Of a DNA stretch of 7,042 bases, positions 1-7,042 are shown piece after piece. The stretch is from an uncultured Collinsella sp. (GTDB lineage Bacteria; Actinomycetota; Coriobacteriia; Coriobacteriales; Coriobacteriaceae). Below the pieces are notes generated by a model. It was not told the origin of the DNA, ran no database searches, and saw only the letters and a list, made by a program, of their open reading frames with translations. The stretch spans positions 1 through 7,042 of the forward strand of contig CAJLAN010000085.1 of NCBI GenBank assembly GCA_905204635.1. The letters are read 5' to 3'. How positions within the stretch are numbered: position 1 is the stretch's first letter; each line of letters begins with the position of its first letter. A program made the position numbers and the translations under genes.

Positions 1-33
1 CCGCCACAAAGGGGACAGGCACCTTTGTGGTGG
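1..33. repeat. Family A palindromic hairpin, copy A1
   Basis: The left arm CCGCCACAAAGG (1-12) pairs with CCTTTGTGGTGG (22-33), with one G-T wobble. The centre reads GGGGACAGGCACC, which is the reverse complement orientation of the centres in the copies at 201-233 and 1066-1098. It sits 8 nt before the first family B element, the same arrangement as at 1066-1165. It begins at the window edge, so flanking bases on the left are missing. It is REP-like by appearance; no transposase is visible here. Confidence 0.8.
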
Positions 34-41
34 CTCGATTC

Positions 42-98
42 GTCTTAATCTGTAACATCTTGGCCGCTAAAAGTGGGCTTGGTGTTACAGATTGAGAC
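42..98. repeat. Family B 57-nt palindromic element, copy B1
   Basis: A 19-nt left arm (42-60, GTCTTAATCTGTAACATCT) is followed by a 19-nt centre (61-79) and a 19-nt right arm (80-98, TGGTGTTACAGATTGAGAC). The arms pair over most of their length. The centre shares little with the other three copies, while the arms are nearly constant. Function is unknown; a protein-binding palindrome or a folded RNA would both fit. Confidence 0.85.
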
Positions 99-121
99 AA
101 ACGATCGCCGCCGATCATTTC

Positions 122-178
122 ATCTCAATCTGTAACATCTAGGATCGAAAAGGGCCGCTAGATGTTACAGATCGAGAC
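122..178. repeat. Family B 57-nt palindromic element, copy B2
   Basis: The arms are 122-140 and 160-178, with a 19-nt centre at 141-159. The inner 20-nt arms, extended by CTAG ends, match at 19 of 20 positions. It lies exactly 23 nt after B1. The spacer (99-121) starts AAACG and ends ATTTC, and resembles the spacer at 1166-1188 (AAACG to AATTC) at about 17 of 23 positions, so the B-spacer-B doublet is a unit in itself. Confidence 0.85.
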
Positions 179-196
179 AGTCGAGTGCCAGAGTCG

Positions 197-233
197 AAAA
201 CCACCACAAAGGGGCCTGTCCCTTTCGTGGTGG
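197..233 (-). terminator. Possible intrinsic terminator of the membrane-protein gene (uses A2)
   Basis: Read on the minus strand, the A2 hairpin is followed directly by TTTT (AAAA at 197-200 on the plus strand), the form of an intrinsic terminator with a short U tract. It lies about 52 nt downstream of the stop codon at 286-288. The U tract is only four bases long, so efficiency is uncertain, and the same element may serve mainly as a mobile repeat. Confidence 0.4.
201..233. repeat. Family A palindromic hairpin, copy A2
   Basis: The left arm CCACCACAAAGGG and the right part CCCTTTCGTGGTGG form an imperfect hairpin (one displaced base). The centre reads GGGGCCTGTCCC, the same orientation as the copy at 1066-1098. 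It is preceded by GTCGAAAA, as is that copy, so the conserved unit extends left of the hairpin proper. Confidence 0.8.
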
Positions 234-285
234 TGGGCGAGCTCGATGCTGCCGTGCTCGCTGAACGACATTCTAATGAGCGTCT

Positions 286-954
286 CTACAGGATTTCATC
301 TGGGCTGGCGGGCTTGGTTGTTTTGGGGATGCCGAGTTTGGATGACGCGAAATCGTCAACATTGTCCTTAATTCCGTCTTTGGTGTAGACAGTGACCATA
401 TAGGTGCTGTGTCCGAATTCGCCCTTGTCGCGTGTTGCCCAGGCATCCCAGTAGGCGGCCCTGTTTCGCCCTTTGATTTTTCCGACACGGCGGAGTTCTG
501 TTCGCTTTAATTTCTGGTTGCTATAGATGGTTCGACCGGCCTCCTCGGTGAGCCCGCACTGTCCAAGCATCTTGTCGAGGACTTGGTTCATGTGGCGCTC
601 ATCGGTGTTTGGTGCGTAGTCGTAGGCAAGGCCGATGGAGTCGAGTGGCTGGTCGTCGATTAGATAGTTTAGCGCCTGAGGTCCAAGGCAGAAATAGGGG
701 GAGCATCCGTCGATCTGACCGAGCAACGGTAACTTGGACTGCCAAAGTCCGGTGGGAATTGCATATTCGTAGAACACGCCACGGCAGACAAAGGAGAGCG
801 AGGTGGCACGCGAGCCGGCGTCGATCATCCCGCAAAGATCGAAGGGCGAGGCGATACCAAAAGAAAAGGGCGTGATGACGATAAGGAAGAGCATCACGAT
901 GGGTATGGCGAGAATGGCGATGACGTTGCGACCGGTGGAATGAGGCGGCTTCAT
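286..954 (-). CDS. Single-span membrane protein of unknown function
   Basis: Encodes 222 residues from the ATG at 954. This start is chosen over an upstream TTG at 972 because GAGGAG lies 6 nt before the ATG. Residues 11-36 form one long hydrophobic segment (about VIAILAIPIVMLFLIVITPF onward) after a short positively charged N-terminus, so it is either a membrane anchor or an uncleaved signal, with the rest probably outside the membrane. The remainder is soluble and has cysteines at 41, 57, 84, 89 and 133 that could form disulfides if it is exported, then a basic stretch around 148-166 (KLKRTELRRVGKIKGRNR) and a Thr/Lys/Pro-rich tail. No catalytic motif is recognised. The gene stands alone between two palindromic repeat blocks, and its third-position bias is weaker than that of clpB, suggesting an accessory gene. 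The reading frame is intact. Confidence is good that it is a gene and nil on function. Confidence 0.72.
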   Translation of the reverse strand: MKPPHSTGRNVIAILAIPIVMLFLIVITPFSFGIASPFDLCGMIDAGSRATSLSFVCRGVFYEYAIPTGLWQSKLPLLGQIDGCSPYFCLGPQALNYLIDDQPLDSIGLAYDYAPNTDERHMNQVLDKMLGQCGLTEEAGRTIYSNQKLKRTELRRVGKIKGRNRAAYWDAWATRDKGEFGHSTYMVTVYTKDGIKDNVDDFASSKLGIPKTTKPASPDEIL

Positions 955-1063
955 ATGCGCTCCTCGAGACAAAGATCTGTTGAGGATAGGCAGAAATGGA
1001 TATGTTCAGAGAACAATTCAAGTTTAATCTCATGGCGCGAGATGGTCGACCGTTAGCGTCGAA

Positions 1064-1100
1064 AACCACCACAAAGGTGCCCGTCCCCTTTGTGGTGGTT
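1064..1100. repeat. Family A palindromic hairpin, copy A3
   Basis: This is the best copy, with perfect 14-bp arms AACCACCACAAAGG (1064-1077) and CCTTTGTGGTGGTT (1087-1100) around a 9-nt loop. The 33-nt core is 1066-1098. GTCGAAAA precedes the core as in A2. It leads into a family B doublet exactly as A1 does. Confidence 0.85.
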
Positions 1101-1108
1101 CTCGGTTT

Positions 1109-1165
1109 GTCTCGATTTGTAACAGATAGAGCTCTATTTGCCGAGTAGATGTTACAGATTGAGAC
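1109..1165. repeat. Family B 57-nt palindromic element, copy B3
   Basis: The arms are 1109-1127 and 1147-1165, with a 19-nt centre at 1128-1146. The outer 15 bp of the arms pair fully if the two G-T wobbles (GTCTCGATTTGTAAC against GTTACAGATTGAGAC) are allowed, a pattern that would be tolerated in RNA. The innermost four bases of the left arm (AGAT) depart from the ATCT of the other copies. Confidence 0.85.
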
Positions 1166-1188
1166 AAACGGGTGCCGCTGAACAATTC

Positions 1189-1245
1189 GTCTCGATTTGT
1201 AACATCTGGAGCCAGAAACGGTCGATAGATGTTACAGATTGAGAC
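1189..1245. repeat. Family B 57-nt palindromic element, copy B4
   Basis: The arms are 1189-1207 (GTCTCGATTTGTAACATCT) and 1227-1245 (AGATGTTACAGATTGAGAC), pairing at all 19 positions with two G-T wobbles. The centre is 1208-1226 and agrees with the B2 centre at roughly half of its positions. It follows B3 after 23 nt, the same gap as B1 to B2. Confidence 0.87.
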
Positions 1246-1310
1246 GGTAGCGCACCTGTGCGGCGGCGGGCCGACATCTTTACCCCTATCTTTCAATCAC
1301 TCAGAAAATC

Positions 1311-1341
1311 TTATATATAGAGACTTAGATTTGTGTATAAG
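1311..1341 (+). promoter_or_regulatory. Candidate clpB promoter region
   Basis: This is an AT-rich patch in an otherwise GC-rich leader, with TATAAG at 1336-1341 as the most plausible -10 box and TATATA at 1314-1319 as an alternative. No good TTGACA box lies at the expected distance. A start near 1348 would give a leader of about 74 nt. I see neither a HAIR inverted repeat (HspR) nor a CIRCE element (HrcA), so the heat-shock control of this clpB is not explained by those operators. Confidence 0.3.
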
Positions 1342-1382
1342 ATCGCGCAAAGCTGGCAACAATACTTCTCGAACAACGTGAA

Positions 1383-1400
1383 GCCGCCCCGTAGGGCGGC
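1383..1400 (+). promoter_or_regulatory. GC-rich hairpin in the clpB leader
   Basis: GCCGCCC (1383-1389) and GGGCGGC (1394-1400) form a perfect 7-bp stem with a CGTA tetraloop. It ends 10 nt before the GAGGTG ribosome binding site at 1411-1416, which lies 5 nt before the clpB ATG. It could stabilise the mRNA or influence initiation. There is no T tract, so it is not a classical terminator. Confidence 0.5.
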
Positions 1401-1421
1401 CACCCCAAGAGAGGTGATTCC

Positions 1422-4049
<2,628 letters not shown>

Positions 4050-4093
4050 ATTTTGGGCCATGCCTTAAAATCTGCCAGTCGTCTCTAAACGCC

Positions 4094-4131
4094 AAGGGCG
4101 GTGGATCCAATCGGGTCCGCCGCCCTTTTTC
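4094..4131 (+). terminator. Intrinsic terminator of clpB
   Basis: A 14-bp stem, AGGGCGGTGGATCC (4095-4108) against GGGTCCGCCGCCCT (4113-4126), with two G-T wobbles and a four-base loop AATC, runs straight into TTTTT (4126-4130). It begins 45 nt after the clpB stop codon. This is a textbook Rho-independent terminator on the plus strand. Confidence 0.93.
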
Positions 4132-4180
4132 GTGCGACAATCGATGATGTTGAGCGGATGCGATGCAAGGAGCTATGCAG

Positions 4181-4375
4181 ATGAAAGACGAGAACAAGAC
4201 GAACGCACCGGCGGCTGAGATAGCGTCCGCCGCACCAAAGCCCGCGCCGAAACCGGCACCCAAGCCGCGCGACCCCTACATCCGTGCCGAGAACGAGGAC
4301 GATGACGGCTACGATCCCTACAGCGATCGTCGCCCCGAGCGCGAGCCGCTGTTCGAAGCCGACCCCTGGCGCTAG
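4181..4375 (+). CDS. Small disordered Pro/Ala/Lys-rich acidic protein
   Basis: Encodes 64 residues from the ATG at 4181, chosen because AAGGAG (4167-4172) lies 8 nt before it. The in-frame ATGs at 4163 and 4175 precede or crowd that site and are less likely. The sequence is low in complexity: an APKPAPKPAPKPR run at 18-30, an acidic patch ENEDDDGYD around 38-45, then a charged stretch ending EADPWR. There is no membrane segment, signal peptide or fold-forming hydrophobic core, so it is probably intrinsically disordered. It lies 131 nt after clpB but behind a strong terminator, so cotranscription is doubtful; no clear promoter was seen in the gap. The good ribosome binding site supports translation. 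Function is unknown. Confidence 0.6.
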   Translation: MKDENKTNAPAAEIASAAPKPAPKPAPKPRDPYIRAENEDDDGYDPYSDRRPEREPLFEADPWR

Positions 4376-4408
4376 TTGCATCAAGTAGCTAATTTGGCGA
4401 TGATTTTC

Positions 4409-4440
4409 TGGGACGGGGTAGTCAAAAAAGCCCCGTCCCA
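4409..4440. repeat. Perfect 10-bp GC-rich inverted repeat, possible terminator
   Basis: TGGGACGGGG (4409-4418) and CCCCGTCCCA (4431-4440) are perfect inverted copies around a 12-nt loop containing AAAAAA. It lies 34 nt after the stop of the small protein gene. No T tract follows on either strand, so it is not a standard intrinsic terminator. It could be a 3' stabilising hairpin or another dispersed palindromic repeat. Confidence 0.6.
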
Positions 4441-4523
4441 AATCGACTGTCCAGGGAGTCGCATTCGAGCTTGGTTGTCCTCTCAGCCACTCGATATCCT
4501 TCGGAGCAATAACAGTGAAAAAA

Positions 4524-4609
4524 CTTGCTTAAGTGTTAATCAAGCTACACACAATCTTGCTCTCTAATTAATCAAGAATCAGTATAATTTTGATTAGCTA
4601 GAGAGCAAG
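4524..4609 (+). promoter_or_regulatory. Triple-site operator-like array upstream of the ATPase gene
   Basis: A 21-nt motif of form CTTGCT-N6-TTAATCAAG occurs at 4524-4544 and 4556-4576, starting 32 nt apart, about three helical turns. A third copy is inverted at 4589-4609 (CTTGCT-N6-CTAATCAAA on the minus strand). TATAAT at 4583-4588 lies between the second and third copies and is the likely -10 box; no convincing -35 box was found at the usual spacing. Binding at these sites would cover the promoter, so repression or autoregulation is the simplest reading. The regulator is not identified. Confidence 0.5.
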
Positions 4610-4613
4610 ATTG
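4552..4613 (+). repeat. Long near-perfect palindrome reaching the ATPase ribosome binding site
   Basis: CAATCTTGCTCTCTA (4552-4566) and its exact inverse (4599-4613) form 15 perfect base pairs. Pairing then continues inward from 4568/4597 to 4577/4588 with two G-T wobbles after a single mismatch. The right arm ends at the first G of the GGAG ribosome binding site (4613-4616), four nt before the ATG at 4621. It probably acts as an operator on DNA. If transcription starts near 4595, only the right arm is in the mRNA. Confidence 0.75.
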
Positions 4614-4620
4614 GAGAATC

Positions 4621-5973
4621 ATGGCATTCAACGACTTGATCGCCCAGAAAATAAAGGACTTTGAACAGCAGGGGGTTCCGCAGGTCTTTGAGCGAGACCT
4701 TGATCTAGGAAACCCACAGGAGCCAAAGCGCGACAACATCGTAAATGTGATTGTGGGGGCCCGCCGTTGTGGAAAGACGTATCGCCTGTATCAGGAGATG
4801 CGGCGGCTTCAGAGCCGGGGCGTCGAGCTTGACCGGATGCTTTACTTCAATTTTGAGGATGAGCGCTTGCGCCCGTATGAGCCATCGCTACTGGCGGACG
4901 TGCTCGACACGTTCTATGCACTGTATCCTGTTGCTCGAACCGAGGGCGCTTACATTTTCTTTGACGAGATCCAGGAAATTCCCGAATGGGGTGCGTTTCT
5001 GCGGCGTGTAGTCGATACGGAGAAAGCGACCGTCTATGTGACGGGACCTTCTTCCAAGATGCTGTCCTCAGAACTTAAGAGCGAGTTCAGGGGTCGTTCT
5101 CTTGTGCGAGAGCTTTTTCCGTTGAGTTTTTCGGAATACGTTCGATATAAGACGGGGAGCGTCCCCGAGCCAGATGCGACCTTTTCCCCGAGCGATGCAG
5201 CGCTGCTTCGACATCATCTGATCGGGTATCTTGAACAAGGGGGATTCATCGCGACACTTGAGCAGACGCCTGCAGACGCGATTCAGCTGCTACAGGAATA
5301 TGCTTCGCGAACGGTCGCCATGGACGTCGTTGAACGTTACGACGTCAAGAACCCTCGCCTGGCATCGCTGTTCTTGACGCGGTGTATGGCATCTTCGGGA
5401 CGAGAGCTGTCAGTGAACAAAGTGTACAACGAGTTCAAGAGCAGACAGATACCCGTCAGTCGTAATTCGCTCAGCGACTTACTTGAGTATTATGAGGACG
5501 CCTACCTGTTATTTTCTGTGCCGGAGTTCACGCGTTCACTGGCAAATAACATGCGGTCTGCGTCTAAGGTCTACGCTGTCGACCCTGCGATGTTTGGAGC
5601 ATTCTCTCCCGCATCGGCATTGGACCAGGGCCAGAGGCTCGAGACCGCAGTGTTCAATGCGCTAAGAAGAAGGACTCCCGCGGTGAGGACCGGCTCGGTC
5701 TGCCGCCTGCTAATCAAAGAGAAGAGCAAAAGCCATGAGGTGGACTTTGTGGCTGGGGATGCGCTTCTCATGCGGGCTTATAGCCTGATTCAGGTGAGTG
5801 CGGATATGGCAAGTGAGAAAACGCGCGAGCGCGAAATCGCCGCGCTTGATGCCTCGATGGCCCAGTTCGATCTTGGCGAGTCGGCAATCGTTACCATGGA
5901 TGAACAGACCGATATTCCATGCGAGCACGGTGTGGTACACGTTATGCCCGCATGGAAGTGGCTCCTTGCCTAA
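4621..5973 (+). CDS. AAA_14/DUF4143-type ATPase
   Basis: Encodes 450 residues, typical for this family of bacterial and archaeal ATPases whose role is largely undefined. The N-terminal ATPase core has Walker A GARRCGKT (46-53), Walker B IFFDEIQ (112-118, acidic pair 115-116), a TGPSSKML motif (141-148) in the sensor position, FRGRS (156-160) and the family signature FPLSFSEY (166-173), then GGFI (208-210 region). A winged-helix-like middle part follows at about 240-320, including LLEYYEDAYLLF and KVYAVD. The DUF4143-like C-terminus (about 336-450) keeps the EVDFV strand (373-377), the LIQVS strand (389-393) and EKTREREIAALD, a layout resembling the PD-(D/E)XK nuclease fold but without the usual lysine at the third element. 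The start follows GGAG with a short 4-nt gap and is in the family register. Third-position GC bias is milder than in clpB, consistent with acquisition by transfer. The gene appears to stand alone behind an operator-like palindrome. Confidence 0.92.
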   Translation: MAFNDLIAQKIKDFEQQGVPQVFERDLDLGNPQEPKRDNIVNVIVGARRCGKTYRLYQEMRRLQSRGVELDRMLYFNFEDERLRPYEPSLLADVLDTFYALYPVARTEGAYIFFDEIQEIPEWGAFLRRVVDTEKATVYVTGPSSKMLSSELKSEFRGRSLVRELFPLSFSEYVRYKTGSVPEPDATFSPSDAALLRHHLIGYLEQGGFIATLEQTPADAIQLLQEYASRTVAMDVVERYDVKNPRLASLFLTRCMASSGRELSVNKVYNEFKSRQIPVSRNSLSDLLEYYEDAYLLFSVPEFTRSLANNMRSASKVYAVDPAMFGAFSPASALDQGQRLETAVFNALRRRTPAVRTGSVCRLLIKEKSKSHEVDFVAGDALLMRAYSLIQVSADMASEKTREREIAALDASMAQFDLGESAIVTMDEQTDIPCEHGVVHVMPAWKWLLA

Positions 5974-6046
5974 TCATCTATGGGCCTGTGGGGTCAGGAC
6001 CTCCTGGCTCCTTCATCACGGTTGGGGAGCATCTTGCTGCGCCAGG

Positions 6047-7042
6047 CTAGTCCTGGGCTTTGATACTCGGCAGCAGGATCTGCGCGAGGTAGTCGGTTTC
6101 GAGCTTAGTGGCACCATCGGCCTTGCCGTCTTTACCCACCAGGTCGTTCTTGATCTGGCTATACGTATAGCGGTTGCCGGTCGTAAGCTCGACAAGCTCA
6201 ATGGCCGTGTCCATGGGGTAGGTTGACACGGGGTTCTGCGTCCGTCCGTTGATGGTCTGGGGCACCACGTACGGATAGACGGGGCCGCTGGCATAGACGG
6301 TATAACCGTTGCCTAGGCTGACCGTGCCCAAAACCGTATCGCCTTCATCGGGCGTAAAGCTCTCGCCCTCGCGCACCGCGACGAGCGTCACGAGCGGCGT
6401 ATTGGCGTCGTCGCCCAGATAGATGCATAGCGTGCTTCCGTTTTGCCAAGTTGCGACCTTGCCGTACCACTCGACGGGAATATCGAGCTGGTAGAGGTCG
6501 GTTGCCTTGTGGCGAGCGTCAGCATCACGGGACGCCTGTGCCTTTTGCGCGCTCACGGCATTGACGGCGGCGTCGCGCCGCGCGGTTGCTGCCTGCTGGA
6601 GCACTTTGGCAGCCGCGGCGGAGCTCGCACCGCCCTCCTCGGCATACTTGGCGGCGGCATCGATCTGGTCGTCAGTCACCGTGTCGGCCGAAGGCACCTT
6701 GAGCTTAAAGGTGGCCTGGGCACTTAAATCCTGTCCATCGCTCTTAACGGTGACCTGCGTCTTGGTGGTCGGGACGGTATAGATGGTGCCGTCGGCCGCG
6801 ATGGGGGAGGCAGCGATGGAGAGCGTGTAATCGCCGGGCAGCAGTTTGATGCCGCGGCCGTGCTCGTCAACATAGAGCGTTTCGCTCACGGAGGAGCCGT
6901 CAGAATCCTGACCGCTCACCTGTACGGGAATCTTGGAGCCAGTGGAACAGTCGAGGCCCGCGGCATGCGCGCCAATCTGCACCGACATCATCGTGTGGGC
7001 ATTGGCGGCGACAGCGGCAGCCTGCTCTTGCTGATATCCGTT
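6047..7042 (-). CDS. Probable cell-envelope protein, C-terminal 331 residues (N-terminus outside window)
   Basis: The frame is open to the window edge, 17 codons beyond the first visible ATG at 6991, with no ribosome binding site there, so the gene is 5'-truncated by the window. Residues are counted from that ATG. Residues 1-100 look like a beta-sandwich with SKIPVQVSG, LLPGDYTLSI and TQVTV strands, resembling Cna-B or carboxypeptidase-regulatory modules. Residues 104-165 are Ala-rich and helical, probably a coiled coil or stalk. The C-terminal domain (166-314) begins LDIPVEWYGKV and is rich in short beta strands (TLCIYLGD, TLVAVREGE, YTVYASGPVYPYVVP). One cysteine lies in each of the first and last domains. 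In related organisms such proteins often have an N-terminal zinc ribbon and a membrane segment, but that part is not visible. It converges on the ATPase gene across 73 nt with no obvious terminator. Function is unknown; surface location is inferred. Confidence 0.8.
   Translation of the reverse strand, partial: NGYQQEQAAAVAANAHTMMSVQIGAHAAGLDCSTGSKIPVQVSGQDSDGSSVSETLYVDEHGRGIKLLPGDYTLSIAASPIAADGTIYTVPTTKTQVTVKSDGQDLSAQATFKLKVPSADTVTDDQIDAAAKYAEEGGASSAAAAKVLQQAATARRDAAVNAVSAQKAQASRDADARHKATDLYQLDIPVEWYGKVATWQNGSTLCIYLGDDANTPLVTLVAVREGESFTPDEGDTVLGTVSLGNGYTVYASGPVYPYVVPQTINGRTQNPVSTYPMDTAIELVELTTGNRYTYSQIKNDLVGKDGKADGATKLETDYLAQILLPSIKAQD

Noticed and set aside
42..98. Integron attC site, suggested by the 57-nt imperfect palindrome with GTAAC and GTTAC inside
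   Set aside because: The outer ends do not fit the RYYYAAC and GTTRRRY core sites, the arms are too symmetric, and no integrase gene is visible.
42..178. CRISPR-like repeat array
   Set aside because: The repeated parts are inverted arms of one palindrome, there are only two per block, and no direct repeats with unique spacers or cas genes are present.
955..972. TTG start at 972 for the membrane-protein gene (228 residues)
   Set aside because: The ATG at 954 has GAGGAG at a 6-nt distance. The extension would place that ribosome binding site inside the coding region.
599..1072. 157-residue Arg/Ser/His-rich open frame on the minus strand
   Set aside because: It overlaps the membrane-protein gene in another frame and continues into the A3 repeat. 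Its composition is typical of a shadow frame.
4376..4567. 63-residue open frame on the plus strand
   Set aside because: It starts directly after another gene's stop without a ribosome binding site, runs through the 4409-4440 palindrome and part of the operator array, and has no protein-like pattern.
4552..4613. Invertible promoter (phase-variable switch)
   Set aside because: The interior between the perfect arms is only 32 nt and nearly self-complementary, far shorter than known invertible promoters, and no invertase gene is nearby. It is kept only as a minor alternative.
5974..6046. Terminator between the two convergent genes
   Set aside because: Short complementary stretches such as CCAGG and CCTGG occur, but no stable stem followed by a T tract was found on either strand.

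Overview
The window most likely comes from a high-GC Gram-positive of the Coriobacteriia, perhaps Collinsella. This is inferred from the strongly GC-biased clpB, the style of the small proteins and terminators, and the palindromic intergenic repeats. It was not checked against any database.

Layout. Positions 1-285 hold no convincing gene but are packed with palindromic repeats of two families. Family A is a 33-nt hairpin with CCACCACAAAGG arms. Family B is a 57-nt element built as a 19-nt arm, a 19-nt variable centre and a 19-nt arm. They run in the order A-B-B-A. A minus-strand gene (286-954) encodes an unrecognised single-span membrane protein. A second A-B-B block (1064-1245) follows, then the leader of clpB with a GC-rich hairpin just before the ribosome binding site. 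clpB (1422-4049) is complete and ends at a strong intrinsic terminator (4094-4131). A 64-residue disordered Pro/Ala/Lys-rich and acidic protein comes next (4181-4375), followed by a perfect 10-bp inverted repeat.

An AT-rich intergenic stretch (4441-4620) carries three copies of a 21-nt motif around a TATAAT box. Two copies are direct and one is inverted, and together they form a long near-perfect palindrome reaching the ribosome binding site of the next gene. That gene (4621-5973) encodes a 450-residue ATPase of the AAA_14/DUF4143 type. A convergent minus-strand gene (6047 to beyond the right edge) encodes the C-terminal part of a probable cell-envelope protein.

How the genes relate. No shared pathway is evident. 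clpB is a single-gene chaperone unit with its own leader and terminator. The membrane-protein gene and the ATPase gene are less GC-biased than clpB and look like accessory genes. The most unusual content is non-coding: the duplicated A-B-B blocks around the membrane gene, with fixed geometry and divergent centres, and the triple-site palindromic control region of the ATPase gene.
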